From Paenibacillus tepidiphilus (GTDB taxonomy: Bacteria > Bacillota > Bacilli > Paenibacillales > Paenibacillaceae), in contig NZ_VWRQ01000009.1 in assembly GCF_008635795.1 (NCBI RefSeq), forward strand, positions 124,001 to 188,000: a stretch of DNA of 64,000 nucleotides, written 5' to 3'. The notes under the pieces are model-generated. The model searched no databases and was not told where the DNA came from. It saw only the letters and a program-made list of their open reading frames with translations. A program made the position numbers and the translations under genes. This document shows positions 55,569-63,608 of this stretch, one piece after another; the stretch's first letter is position 1; every line of letters starts with the position of its first letter.

Positions 55569-55614
55569 GGAAAGCGCTTTTGTCTTTGCCTGCGGCTAAA
55601 TCCTGTCTATTATA
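55569..55614 (-). promoter_or_regulatory. upp promoter region with cre-like palindrome
   Basis: Extended -10 TGATATAAT (TATAAT at 55609-55614, minus strand). The palindrome GGAAAGCGCTTTTG (55569-55582) lies downstream of it and matches the CcpA cre consensus TGAAAGCGCTTTCA at 11 of 14 positions. The roadblock position is suggestive only. Confidence 0.4.
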
Positions 55615-55620
55615 TCATCA

Positions 55621-55970
55621 CCTGTGGCGCTTTTCACCTTGCAAGGAAAGGAGCCTGCAGGCCCGCTGCGAAGCGGTAGCGCGTATATCCGGCAATAATA
55701 TATTTTCAAGATTGGTTCTTTTTTCATTAAAAACAAAATTTAGTGTGCGGCAATTTGCGTCTTTTATACAATTCACATTTCTTTCACTACTTTTGTTGAA
55801 AATTCCATGAACTTTCATGAATATTTCAGAGTATTAGCAGGCTCATTTTCAATGAAAATATGTGAACATTATGCAACAAAGAGCTCCTGCAGCTTTAATC
55901 TGCGACAACGCATATTGCAAGTTGCGGTGAGACTCAACGAACACTGCCTCCGTCAAAGTACAGAAGGCTA
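55621..55970. other. non-coding spacer between glyA and upp
   Basis: About 350 bp of AT-rich sequence. No reading frame shows a ribosome site with family resemblance, and I see no tRNA or recognisable riboswitch. Confidence 0.5.
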
Positions 55971-55973
55971 CTA

Positions 55974-56022
55974 TAAAAAAGAGCCTCCGCCGACAACCGG
56001 TACATCGGCTTGGGCGGAGGCT
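55974..56022 (-). terminator. terminator after glyA
   Basis: The perfect 10-bp stem AGCCTCCGCC / GGCGGAGGCT, with an inner CCGAT..TGTCGG hairpin, followed by CTTTTTT on the minus strand, 17 nt after the glyA stop. Confidence 0.92.
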
Positions 56023-56039
56023 GATATTGCGCAATGATT

Positions 56040-57287
56040 CTAGTATTGCAGTCCCGGATAGATCGGATACTGCTCGGTCAGGGCAGCGACATCGCGGGCG
56101 GCTTCGCTCAGGGTACTGTCATCCTTCGGATTCTTCAGCACCTTGGCAATGACACGGCCGATGGTTACCATGGCCTGCTCGTCCATCCCGCGCGAAGTCA
56201 CGGCAGGCGTACCGATCCGGATACCGCTGGTGACGAACGGGCTCGTCGGATCGAACGGAATTGCATTCTTGTTCACGGTAATGCCGATGGAATCCAGCAC
56301 CTTCTCCGCATCCTTGCCCGTAATGTTCAGATTACGGGTATCAATCAGCATCAGATGGTTGTCTGTGCCGCCGGAAACAATATTTACACCTTCGCCGATC
56401 AGTGTTTCAGCCAATACCTTGGCATTCTTGACCACATTCTCAGCGTAGGTCTTGAACGACGGCTGAAGGGCTTCGCCGAAGGATACCGCCTTGGAGGCAA
56501 TCACATGCATCAGCGGTCCGCCCTGCGAGCCGGGGAATACCGCCTTGTCAATCGCCGCCGCCCAAGGCTGGCGGCAGAGAATCATACCGCCGCGCGGACC
56601 GCGCAGCGTCTTGTGCGTAGTGGTGGTTACAAAATGGGCATGCGGTACCGGGCTTGGATGCACACCGGCAGCCACAAGTCCGGCAATATGGGCCATATCG
56701 ACCATAAAGAGGGCACCCACATCATTCGCAATGGAAGCAAGAGCTTCAAAGTCAATGATGCGCGGATAAGCACTGGCACCGGCGACAATCAATTTAGGGC
56801 GATGCTTGAACGCCGCTTTACGAACTTCATCGTAATCAATGAGGAAGGTGTCTTCCTGTACACCGTAAGCCACGAAGTTATAGAGCAAGCCGGACGCATT
56901 GACAGGACTGCCATGCGTTAAATGTCCGCCATGCGCCAGGTTCATGCCGAGCACTGTATCCCCTGGATTAAGGGCGGCCAGATATACTGCCATGTTGGCC
57001 TGTGCCCCGGAATGCGGCTGCACGTTAACATGCTCGGCGCCGAACAACTGCTTGGCGCGGTCGCGGGCCAGGTTCTCAACGATATCCACATCTTCACAGC
57101 CGCCATAATAACGCTTGCCGGGATAGCCTTCGGCGTATTTATTCGTAAGGACGGAACCCATTGCTTCCATTACAGCGCTGCTGACGATATTCTCCGAAGC
57201 GATAAGCTCAATGTTGGCGCGCTGACGCTTCAGCTCCAGCCCCATTGCTTCCAGTACTTGCGGGTCACTCTTACGCAAATGTTCCAT
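56040..57287 (-). CDS. glyA: serine hydroxymethyltransferase
   Basis: A 415-residue PLP enzyme interconverting serine and glycine with tetrahydrofolate. The PLP lysine is Lys226 in [14 protein letters not shown]. The N-terminal substrate region [10 protein letters not shown] and [18 protein letters not shown] are intact, with [11 protein letters not shown] for the cofactor. The ribosome site is AGGGAGGAAC. Followed by the strong terminator, so upp is transcribed separately. Confidence 0.98.
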   Translation of the reverse strand: MEHLRKSDPQVLEAMGLELKRQRANIELIASENIVSSAVMEAMGSVLTNKYAEGYPGKRYYGGCEDVDIVENLARDRAKQLFGAEHVNVQPHSGAQANMAVYLAALNPGDTVLGMNLAHGGHLTHGSPVNASGLLYNFVAYGVQEDTFLIDYDEVRKAAFKHRPKLIVAGASAYPRIIDFEALASIANDVGALFMVDMAHIAGLVAAGVHPSPVPHAHFVTTTTHKTLRGPRGGMILCRQPWAAAIDKAVFPGSQGGPLMHVIASKAVSFGEALQPSFKTYAENVVKNAKVLAETLIGEGVNIVSGGTDNHLMLIDTRNLNITGKDAEKVLDSIGITVNKNAIPFDPTSPFVTSGIRIGTPAVTSRGMDEQAMVTIGRVIAKVLKNPKDDSTLSEAARDVAALTEQYPIYPGLQY

Positions 57288-57380
57288 GTTTCTCAGTTCC
57301 TCCCTAGTGCTTTAGTTGTATGTGGTGTTGATGCATACCTGTCTTTCGCTGCCGTACCCGGCAGAGTATCGCCTAAATCT

Positions 57381-57998
57381 TCAATCGCATTGCGCCGTAC
57401 CGCTGGTCTCCGGAGTACGGTATACCGCTCGTTCCCCGCCGATCAGCGGCGGTCTGCTCCAGGCGGCATTTACTCTGGCGCTGCCGATATAGCGCACGCT
57501 TGGCCGGAAAGGGACCGCCACCCGGCGCAGGTGCATGCCGATCAGCGTCTCGCCGATGTCGATACCGGCATGTGCCTCCACCGTTTCAGCCAGTACCGGA
57601 TCGGCCATCGAGCGGTAAGCAGCCGCGGCCATTGAGCCCCCGGCTCCGGGAATCGGCACCGCCGACACTTCCCGCAGTCCCAGCGCCTGCAGCAGGCTCC
57701 GTTCCATGACCAGAGAACGGTTCAAATGCTCACAGCATTGGTACACCGGATGAAACCCGCGCTCCTTGGCCACCTGACGTACACCCTGCAGCAGCTGCTC
57801 CGCCACTTCCAGCGCACCGGCAGTTCCGATCCGGGCCCCCGCAACCTCACTGGTGCTGACACCGACGACGAGAACTGAGCCGGGTCCCAGCTTGCCGGCA
57901 TCCGCCAGCTCGCGTATGGCAGCAGCCGTGGCCCCGGTTAGTCCAGACTCCGTACCCTGCGGAGCTTGGACAGCGTCCCGTTTGATCCCTTCCTCCAT
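57381..57998 (-). CDS. ywlG: TIGR01440 family protein YwlG
   Basis: About 205 residues of the YwlG/UPF0340 family, function unknown, conserved between ywlE/rpiB and glyA in Bacilli. Motifs are VVGVSTSEVAGARIGTAGA, CCEHLNRSLV, and GAGGSMAAAAYRSMADPVLAETVEAHAGIDIGETLIGMHLRRV. ATG 57996-57998 with GGAGG 8 nt upstream is chosen. The ATG 14 codons earlier overlaps the promoter -10 and cannot be the start. Confidence 0.88.
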   Translation of the reverse strand: MEEGIKRDAVQAPQGTESGLTGATAAAIRELADAGKLGPGSVLVVGVSTSEVAGARIGTAGALEVAEQLLQGVRQVAKERGFHPVYQCCEHLNRSLVMERSLLQALGLREVSAVPIPGAGGSMAAAAYRSMADPVLAETVEAHAGIDIGETLIGMHLRRVAVPFRPSVRYIGSARVNAAWSRPPLIGGERAVYRTPETSGTAQCD

Positions 57999-58038
57999 CA
58001 CTTCCGCCTCCAAAAAACCGAATGACATAACTTTGTTC

Positions 58039-58068
58039 ATTATAACTGAATTCTACTCATTTAAACAA
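58039..58068 (-). promoter_or_regulatory. promoter of ywlG
   Basis: Minus strand TTGTTT (58063-58068), 18 nt, TATAAT (58039-58044). The ywlE terminator T-run overlaps the -35, so ywlG-glyA form a separate unit. Confidence 0.65.
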
Positions 58069-58108
58069 AAAAGAGCAGTCCGCGGAATGACTTCGCGGAT
58101 GTGCTCTT
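58067..58108 (-). terminator. terminator after ywlE
   Basis: Stem AAGAGCA..ATCCGCG / CGCGGA..TGCTCTT with a short internal loop, followed by TTTTTTG on the minus strand. It lies 130 nt past the ywlE stop; the space between, where rpiB sits in B. subtilis, has no gene. Confidence 0.85.
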
Positions 58109-58237
58109 TCGCCCAGGCGACCGGCCGTTTATTCCGGTGCTCCATCGTGGTTTGTATCCACAGTTGTCGCCAGTCACACCGGAACCGGGTAATATTTATT
58201 TCATCTTAAAGGATAGTCCGGCAAAAATCAACCGTCA

Positions 58238-58825
58238 TTACAGCCGCCGCAGCGACTCCAGCTTGTCGAGCAGGCTGTGGAGCGCCGTGCGGATTTCAGC
58301 TGCCGTCAGCTCGTAGTCTTCCCGCGACCCGCCGAACGGATCAGAAATATCAAAGCTCGGAATGCGCTGGCGGATTTCGATAATCCGCTGCATCGCGGCG
58401 GCATCCGGCTCTCCTCCCAAGGCGATGCTCAGCTCGGCATCGGCATACAGGCTGTCGAGTTCCCGCAGGTCCTCGTTCACCGTCTCCTCATTATGAACAT
58501 ATTCCTTGAGTGTATAGGTCTTCGTTACGGCTTCGGGAAAATACTGCAGCAAATGCCGTTTATGGCTGCCGGTCAGGGTCAGCACCAGGTCAGCCCAGGC
58601 TACAGCTTCGCCGCTAAGCTGGGAAGAAGTGATATGATCGTGTATGCCTTCATCCCGCAGAACACCTGCGGCATGCCGGGATATTGAAGTGCCGGAAATG
58701 GCGGAAACGCCTGCAGACCGCACTTCCAGCCCGATTCCGCGCTCCTTCGCCAGCTTCCGCAGGAGCCCTTCGGCCATCGGACTGCGGCAGGTGTTACCGG
58801 TGCAGACGAATAAAATATGCAGCAT
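58238..58825 (-). CDS. ywlE: low-molecular-weight phosphatase, YwlE-type arginine phosphatase
   Basis: 195 residues. The active-site loop CTGNTCRSP has Cys8, Thr12 and Arg14. The Thr in the loop is the marker of arginine phosphatases such as B. subtilis YwlE, which reverses McsB phosphorylation. The general acid Asp is in FDISDPFG near residue 164. Length is greater than the usual 150, with an extended middle segment (ELDSLYADAELSIALGGEPDA). ATG 58823-58825 is fixed by GGAGGTGG; an open stretch upstream overlaps mntP. Confidence 0.93.
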   Translation of the reverse strand: MLHILFVCTGNTCRSPMAEGLLRKLAKERGIGLEVRSAGVSAISGTSISRHAAGVLRDEGIHDHITSSQLSGEAVAWADLVLTLTGSHKRHLLQYFPEAVTKTYTLKEYVHNEETVNEDLRELDSLYADAELSIALGGEPDAAAMQRIIEIRQRIPSFDISDPFGGSREDYELTAAEIRTALHSLLDKLESLRRL

Positions 58826-58904
58826 GCTTTCCACCTCCGTCTGAGATTTCAGGATATTATAAATTCTTGCAAAGCCCCGCCTTGCGGGGTTATTGATCAT
58901 TGTA

Positions 58905-59480
58905 TCAAAAGATGAACAGCAAGCCAAATGCCAGCAGGATGGCTCCGCCCAGCGCTTCGCTGTAATCCCCAAGCCCCCGGCTGACTCTTCTTCCAAGCAG
59001 CAGGCCGGTAACCGACATCAACCCGCCGCAGGCGCCAAACGCCAGAACAGTCAGAACGATGTTGCTTACGACCATGCCGAGAGACACACCGACGGAAAAA
59101 GAGTCCACGCTTACACTAAGCGAAATCAGCAGCATGCCCCAGATCGTCCGGTGGTCGAGCGGTGGCCCGCCTTTACTGTGATCGGCACGGAACGAGTTGT
59201 AGATCATATGGCCGCCCAAGAGTACCAATAGTCCGCCGGCGGCAAAGGCCGTGACCCGGCCCAGCAGATGGCCGACATAGCTGCCGGTAACGAGCCCGAG
59301 CAGCGGCATGACCACATGGAATACGGCGATGAACAGGCCAAGCTGCAGTACATGGAGCAGCCGGATGCCCTTCATCCCGATGCCGACGCCAAGTGAAAAG
59401 GCGTCCATTCCCAGCGCAACCGCCATGATGGCTATGGTAATCAGCTGGCCCCAGCCCGCAAATACTCCCGTAATGTCCAT
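58905..59480 (-). CDS. manganese efflux pump MntP family protein (YwlD)
   Basis: About 191 residues, six membrane helices in two repeats. The MntP signature occurs twice: MAVALGMDAFSLGVGIG and LSVSVDSFSVGVSLG, with the metal-coordinating aspartates. In B. subtilis the syntenic gene is ywlD. ATG 59478-59480 is chosen; the ATG 4 codons upstream abuts AGGGGG with no spacing. Mn specificity is from the family. Confidence 0.85.
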   Translation of the reverse strand: MDITGVFAGWGQLITIAIMAVALGMDAFSLGVGIGMKGIRLLHVLQLGLFIAVFHVVMPLLGLVTGSYVGHLLGRVTAFAAGGLLVLLGGHMIYNSFRADHSKGGPPLDHRTIWGMLLISLSVSVDSFSVGVSLGMVVSNIVLTVLAFGACGGLMSVTGLLLGRRVSRGLGDYSEALGGAILLAFGLLFIF

Positions 59481-59632
59481 GTCTGTGCCCATCCCCCTAA
59501 AGTACAAATATCTTGTACAACCACGATATGCGGACAAGGGGGTAAACATGACAGCGGGCACGGTAACGCAGTATTCGGTGCGGCACGGCTGAAGGGCGGC
59601 GCGTGGTTAGCCGCCCGCCGGGGACGCCGTTC

Positions 59633-60853
59633 TCAGCCGGCGTCGATAACGTTTCCACCGGCTGCCTTCATCAGCCGGTTCATGATGGCGGCGCCGAGGC
59701 CCGTCTCCGGGCAGGCCTCGGCCAGAATGTAGGTCGCTCCCGCTTCATCGAAGCGCCGCAAGGCGGCATACAGGGAGCGCGCCCCTTCCTCGGGCGAGGC
59801 CAGCCGCCCGAGGGAAACGACGCAGGCGGCCGGCTCGGCGGGATACAGGGCCCTGTGCTCCTCGAAGAGGAGCAGCCCTGTCGTCTCGCCGCGCCGCTTC
59901 GCCGCCTGCAGCAGCCCCGCGGCCGTGTCCGCCACCTGCCGGGCGGACCCGCCGCGTACTACGCCAAGCGCGCCGCGCGGGGCGTAGTGCGTGTACTTCA
60001 TGCCCGGCGCGCGCGGCGCCGGGCCGCTGTCCCCGGCCGCAGCCCCTGCGGCCGGCGGCAGCGCGGACTTGCCTGCGGCAAAGTCCGCCAGCGCAGCGGG
60101 CGCGGCGTCGACCGCGCCCGGCCCCGCCACCGCCGCGAGCTGCTCGGCGGTGATGCCGCCCGGCCGGAGCACGGCGACCGTGCCGCCCGGCTGCACCTGC
60201 ACGACGGTCGACTCCAGGCCGACTCCGGCCGCGCCGCCGTCAAGCACCCCGCCGATGTACCCGGCGAGGTCCTCCAGCACATGGGCGGCCAGCGTCGGAC
60301 TGGGCCGCCCGGACCGGTTGGCGCTGGGCGCAGCCACCGGGCAGTCCGCCTCGCGCAGCAGCGCCAGCGCGAGCGGGTGGGCCGGCATCCGCACGCCAAC
60401 CGTGTCGAGCCCCGCCGTCACCAGCGGCGACAGCACGCCGGGGCGTACCGGCAGCACCAGCGTCAGCGGCCCCGGCCAAAAGGCCTCCATCAGCGCTTCC
60501 GCCACCGGGTGCACCTCGCTGACCAGCTCCTCCAGCCGTTCCCGCCGGGCGATATGGACAATCAGCGGGTTGTCCGACGGGCGGCCCTTCGCAGCAAACA
60601 CTGCCTCCACGGCAGCGGTATTACGCGCATCCGCGCCGAGCCCATAGACGGTCTCGGTCGGAAAAGCCACCGTACCGCCCCCGCGCAGCATCCGGGCAGC
60701 CGCGGCGAGCGCTTCCTTGTCCGCTGCATTCAGCGCCAAAGCCTCTGCACCGCTACCCGCAATGCCTTCATTCTCCACTGCCCAGTATACCGTAGCTGCC
60801 TCGCCGCCCAAATGGCGCTGAACCGCAAAAGACGGCTGTTGTTGATCTCCCAT
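59633..60853 (-). CDS. ywlC: threonylcarbamoyl-AMP synthase (Sua5/YwlC)
   Basis: 406 residues. It makes the threonylcarbamoyl-AMP intermediate for t6A37 on ANN-decoding tRNAs. The YrdC/Sua5 domain holds GGTVAFPTETVYGLGADA, AAKGRPSDNPLIVHI and SANRSGRPSPT, followed by a hinge and the C-terminal Sua5 domain with PGMKYTHYAP. Longer than the B. subtilis protein (about 346), with a roughly 45-residue N-terminal extension. The segment 59840-60480 is exceptionally GC rich, giving Ala-Gly-rich linkers. Confidence 0.95.
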   Translation of the reverse strand: MGDQQQPSFAVQRHLGGEAATVYWAVENEGIAGSGAEALALNAADKEALAAAARMLRGGGTVAFPTETVYGLGADARNTAAVEAVFAAKGRPSDNPLIVHIARRERLEELVSEVHPVAEALMEAFWPGPLTLVLPVRPGVLSPLVTAGLDTVGVRMPAHPLALALLREADCPVAAPSANRSGRPSPTLAAHVLEDLAGYIGGVLDGGAAGVGLESTVVQVQPGGTVAVLRPGGITAEQLAAVAGPGAVDAAPAALADFAAGKSALPPAAGAAAGDSGPAPRAPGMKYTHYAPRGALGVVRGGSARQVADTAAGLLQAAKRRGETTGLLLFEEHRALYPAEPAACVVSLGRLASPEEGARSLYAALRRFDEAGATYILAEACPETGLGAAIMNRLMKAAGGNVIDAG

Positions 60854-60968
60854 GTCCCATCCCTGACTTTCCGCTAGTTTTCAATCCTATAATGATCCCG
60901 CTCAATGGGGCAATGGTTATGCAGATTCCGGTCCTCACAAAGGCCGGCCCCTTCAGAACAGCTTAAAA

Positions 60969-60989
60969 CGGCTCCACCCCGTGGAGCCG
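60969..60989 (-). terminator. terminator-like hairpin after spoIIR
   Basis: The perfect 9-bp stem CGGCTCCAC / GTGGAGCCG with a GGG loop, followed by TTTTAAG on the minus strand. It lies 186 nt past the spoIIR stop and 115 nt before ywlC, so it may instead act in the ywlC leader. Confidence 0.65.
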
Positions 60990-61174
60990 CAGCTGTTTCA
61001 CTATCTGTTACAGACGGCAAGCATGCAGCTTCACTGTCTCTGTTATCCATTCGGGCAGCTATAATAGTACCACATCCCTGCTCAAAACAGTAGACCGCCG
61101 GACGCCCCGCCCGTTGCTGCGCTGCCTTTTGCCGGCGAGAACCTGCTAGACCAGCCTGCGGCCCTTCTGCGCCT
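60990..61174. other. non-coding spacer downstream of spoIIR
   Basis: No credible gene. A candidate -10 TATTAT near 61057-61062 on the minus strand could serve ywlC. The coding-like frame across it overlaps spoIIR out of frame and is rejected. Confidence 0.4.
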
Positions 61175-61924
61175 TTAGGACCATAATCCGCTGATCCAGC
61201 TCCAGAGATCTTGCAGCAGATCCCAGAGGAAGAACCGTACCTTCGGCGCTTCGGTATCTTCCTCAGCCGCATCGGCAGCGCCCGCCGGGTTCTGCACCGC
61301 ATTAACCGTCTGGCCGCCATCCTCCGATCCGGCAGCAGATACCGTCTGCGCCCCCTGCGCCGGCGCCGCAGCAGCGGCCGCATCACCCGAGCCTGCGTCA
61401 ATAAAGCACAGCGGCGGGAACAGCACGCACCACCAGTTCTGCCCCTTGCCCGCACCGAGCGTCACCCGTACCGCCTCATAATCACCAGCGGGATAAACCG
61501 TGCCGCCGTACAGCTTGGTCGGAAAGGGTACCACACCCAGCTCGACTTTATAGGAATAATTGATGCCGCGCTGCTCCAGCTCCGCCCCGACCAGTGCGTT
61601 CAGCTCCGGCAGGTGGCTGCGGATCAGGGTCCGTGCCTGCTCCAGACTCTGCGGGTTGTGAAGCCCCGACACCCACTCATTCATCTGTGCCACCACCGCA
61701 TCGCGGATCTGCCGTTTGACCAGTTGGTCGGCCGTCCCGTCCGAATTGGCCAGAATGCGCAGGCGAATGGATTCCTCCGGAATGCCTGTCCCCGCTACTG
61801 CCGCATCGCTCTTTTGCCCTTCCCACATCATCAGAATCATCATCATGACCGATATTATAATGGCTGTATGCTTAACTGTTCCCCGCAAAGAATCCTGAAA
61901 TCCCGAACTGCGAAATTCCATCAC
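61175..61924 (-). CDS. spoIIR: stage II sporulation protein R
   Basis: 249 residues. A secreted forespore signal that triggers SpoIIGA to process pro-sigma-E in the mother cell. The N-terminal hydrophobic segment is about residues 20-35. Family motifs are ESIRLRILANSDGTADQLVKRQIRDAVVA, WVSGL, and VELGVVPFPTKLYGGTVYPAGDYEAVRVTLGAGKGQNWWCVLFPPLCFID. A low-complexity Ala-rich insert (about residues 190-225) precedes the C-terminus, which ends WSWISGLWS. Start GTG 61922-61924 or the adjoining ATG. A sigma-F-like promoter is upstream. Confidence 0.94.
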   Translation of the reverse strand: MMEFRSSGFQDSLRGTVKHTAIIISVMMMILMMWEGQKSDAAVAGTGIPEESIRLRILANSDGTADQLVKRQIRDAVVAQMNEWVSGLHNPQSLEQARTLIRSHLPELNALVGAELEQRGINYSYKVELGVVPFPTKLYGGTVYPAGDYEAVRVTLGAGKGQNWWCVLFPPLCFIDAGSGDAAAAAAPAQGAQTVSAAGSEDGGQTVNAVQNPAGAADAAEEDTEAPKVRFFLWDLLQDLWSWISGLWS

Positions 61925-61959
61925 CGGCTTCCCCTCTCCTCTGAAACTATGATAGTCCC

Positions 61960-61988
61960 AGTATGTCCGGCAAAGAGCGGGTGCAAAC
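61960..61988 (-). promoter_or_regulatory. sigma-F-like promoter of spoIIR
   Basis: Minus strand GTTTG (61984-61988), 15 nt, GGACATACT (61960-61968), versus GYWTA and GGNRANANT. One mismatch in each box. Confidence 0.5.
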
Positions 61989-62021
61989 CTCTTAATCTAT
62001 TATTTTTACAAAAACATAGAA

Positions 62022-62051
62022 AACACCGCCACGGAATATCCGGGCGGTGTT
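62022..62051 (-). terminator. terminator after the FtsW/RodA gene
   Basis: The perfect 9-bp stem AACACCGCC / GGCGGTGTT with inner CGGA / TCCG pairing, followed by TTTTC on the minus strand. Confidence 0.82.
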
Positions 62052-62095
62052 CAGCTCATTCAGGGTGACGCTTACAGGAGCACGGCGCGGAGCGC

Positions 62096-62191
62096 TTATT
62101 CCTGGAGCTCCAGCGCAGTCTTGACTTTTACCCAATCATGCTCCACCTGCTCTTCCAGGTCGTAAGGATGGTACATTTCATTCTCGATCAT
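62096..62191 (-). CDS. candidate 31-residue small protein in frame with the upstream FtsW/RodA stop
   Basis: The open stretch begins directly after the TAA of the FtsW/RodA gene and is in the same frame for 41 codons. An ATG at 62189-62191 would give 31 residues, MIENEMYHPYDLEEQVEHDW..., ending VKVKTALELQE. It is acidic and looks protein-like. An AGAGAGG element lies 18-24 nt upstream, too far for an ideal start. It could be a separate small gene, an eroded C-terminus of the enzyme, or chance. Confidence 0.4.
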   Translation of the reverse strand: MIENEMYHPYDLEEQVEHDWVKVKTALELQE

Positions 62192-62221
62192 ATAAGTAGG
62201 ATCATGTCCTCTCTGTTCTCT

Positions 62222-63421
62222 TTACCCGCGGGCTGATCTGCTGCCAGTAAAGATCGCTGGCAGCGCCGGAAGCACCGGCAATTCCTCCTCTACCTCCTGC
62301 CCGTACAGCAGCACGCTCATGGCAATACCCATACTGGCCATGTTAATAATGAGCGAGGTGCCGCCAAAGCTGATGAACGGCAGGGTAATCCCTGTAAGCG
62401 GCATAAGCCCGATGTAGGCGCCGATGTTCTCCAGAATCTGATACAGCAACATGGCAGTAATGCCGATGATCAGAAACGGACCGGCACGGTCCCGGCTGGC
62501 GAGGGCAATCAGCACCAGACGATGGATCAGAATGAAGAACAGCAGCAGCAGCACCGCCGCGCCGAGAAAACCGAACTCTTCGGCAATCGCCACAAAAATG
62601 GAGTCTGAATACATATAAGGCACGCGGTTGGACTGTACCGTGCTGCCTTCAAGATACCCTTCCCCGCTCATCCCCCCGGAGGCAATGGCCATCTTGGCAT
62701 TGCGGACCTGGTAGCTGTCGTCGGAGCTGGCCTGCTCCGGCACGAGCCAGGTGTCGAAACGGGCGATGAAATGGTCGCGGCCCAGCGTATTTTTGATAAA
62801 ACTGACCGTGGCATCATGATAGTTAATATAACTGAGGATAAAAGCCAGCACCAGCCCGCCGACAAGCAGAAATCCGATCAGCGCATGGCTGAACCGGATC
62901 TTGCCTACCCAGAGCAGACCCACCAGTATGACCAGATAGCTGAGCGCGTTACCGAGATCATTCTGCAGAATCACGATGGCGAACGGCAGTAAGGCGGCCA
63001 GCCCGATGGGCACACAATCCCGCCAGAAGCGCAGGCTCTCCCTGTCCTTCTTTACCAGTATCCACGCCAGAAACAGAATCAGCAGCAGCTTGAACAGCTC
63101 CGCCGGTTGAAAGGTTAAGCCTGCAATTTCAATCCAGCCCTTGGCTCCATTCTTCGTCTTGCCGAACAAGCTTACGAAGACCAGAATCATCAGGCCCAGC
63201 AGATAGAAATAGGGAGCATATCTCACCAGGAGACGGTAGTCAAACAGGGCCAGCACGAAAAATACGGCGAAGCCCAGCCCGTAGAAAACGAGCATATCCA
63301 GATGCATACCATCCTGCTTGCGGCCGTGCGTAACACTGTATAAGGCCAGGATGCTGACGCACATCAGCAGAAGCAGGACAATCACCAGAACACCGTCGAT
63401 CTTGCGGATCTTTTGCAGCAT
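62222..63421 (-). CDS. FtsW/RodA/SpoVE family protein (first copy)
   Basis: A 399-residue SEDS family protein with about ten membrane helices. SEDS proteins polymerise lipid II glycan with a partner class B PBP. FGKTKNGAKGWIEIAGLTFQPAELFKL and NDLGNALSYLVI are present, as is PLTGITLPFISFGGTSLI in the last helices. The extracytoplasmic loop reads VPYMYSDSIFVAIAEEFGFLG, a divergent form of the usual HTDFIF. ATG 63419-63421 has AAGGAG 7 nt upstream; upstream in-frame codons are rejected. Closest to RodA-type members. Confidence 0.92.
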   Translation of the reverse strand: MLQKIRKIDGVLVIVLLLLMCVSILALYSVTHGRKQDGMHLDMLVFYGLGFAVFFVLALFDYRLLVRYAPYFYLLGLMILVFVSLFGKTKNGAKGWIEIAGLTFQPAELFKLLLILFLAWILVKKDRESLRFWRDCVPIGLAALLPFAIVILQNDLGNALSYLVILVGLLWVGKIRFSHALIGFLLVGGLVLAFILSYINYHDATVSFIKNTLGRDHFIARFDTWLVPEQASSDDSYQVRNAKMAIASGGMSGEGYLEGSTVQSNRVPYMYSDSIFVAIAEEFGFLGAAVLLLLFFILIHRLVLIALASRDRAGPFLIIGITAMLLYQILENIGAYIGLMPLTGITLPFISFGGTSLIINMASMGIAMSVLLYGQEVEEELPVLPALPAIFTGSRSARG

Positions 63422-63528
63422 GGCAGAACTCCTTGTTTGGACGTTTGCAGCAGCACACTGTACCGCGAGCATACCCCCATTATATCGCACCGGGCCGGAT
63501 GCATACAGTTTTTACCTGGATATCTTTA

Positions 63529-63537
63529 GGGGGGGGG
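63529..63537. repeat. run of nine G
   Basis: A homopolymer of nine consecutive G in the spacer between the two FtsW/RodA genes, about 108 bp upstream of the first copy's start. Homopolymers are slippage and sequencing-error prone. Confidence 0.9.
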
Positions 63538-63564
63538 ATGGGAATTATATCTGTTCTGCCAAAT

Positions 63565-63597
63565 AAAAAGCGGACCCTCCCATCCGGGACAATCCGC
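63565..63597 (-). terminator. terminator after the second FtsW/RodA gene
   Basis: The stem GCGGA..GTCCC / GGGA..GTCCGC with inner mismatches, followed by TTTTTATTT on the minus strand, 12 nt after the stop. Confidence 0.75.
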
Positions 63598-63608
63598 AGT
63601 CTTGTCTA

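Noticed and set aside
60874..61455. A 193-codon minus-strand frame overlapping spoIIR in another frame
   Set aside because: Arg-rich, low-complexity translation with no family likeness; spoIIR in the other frame is certain.
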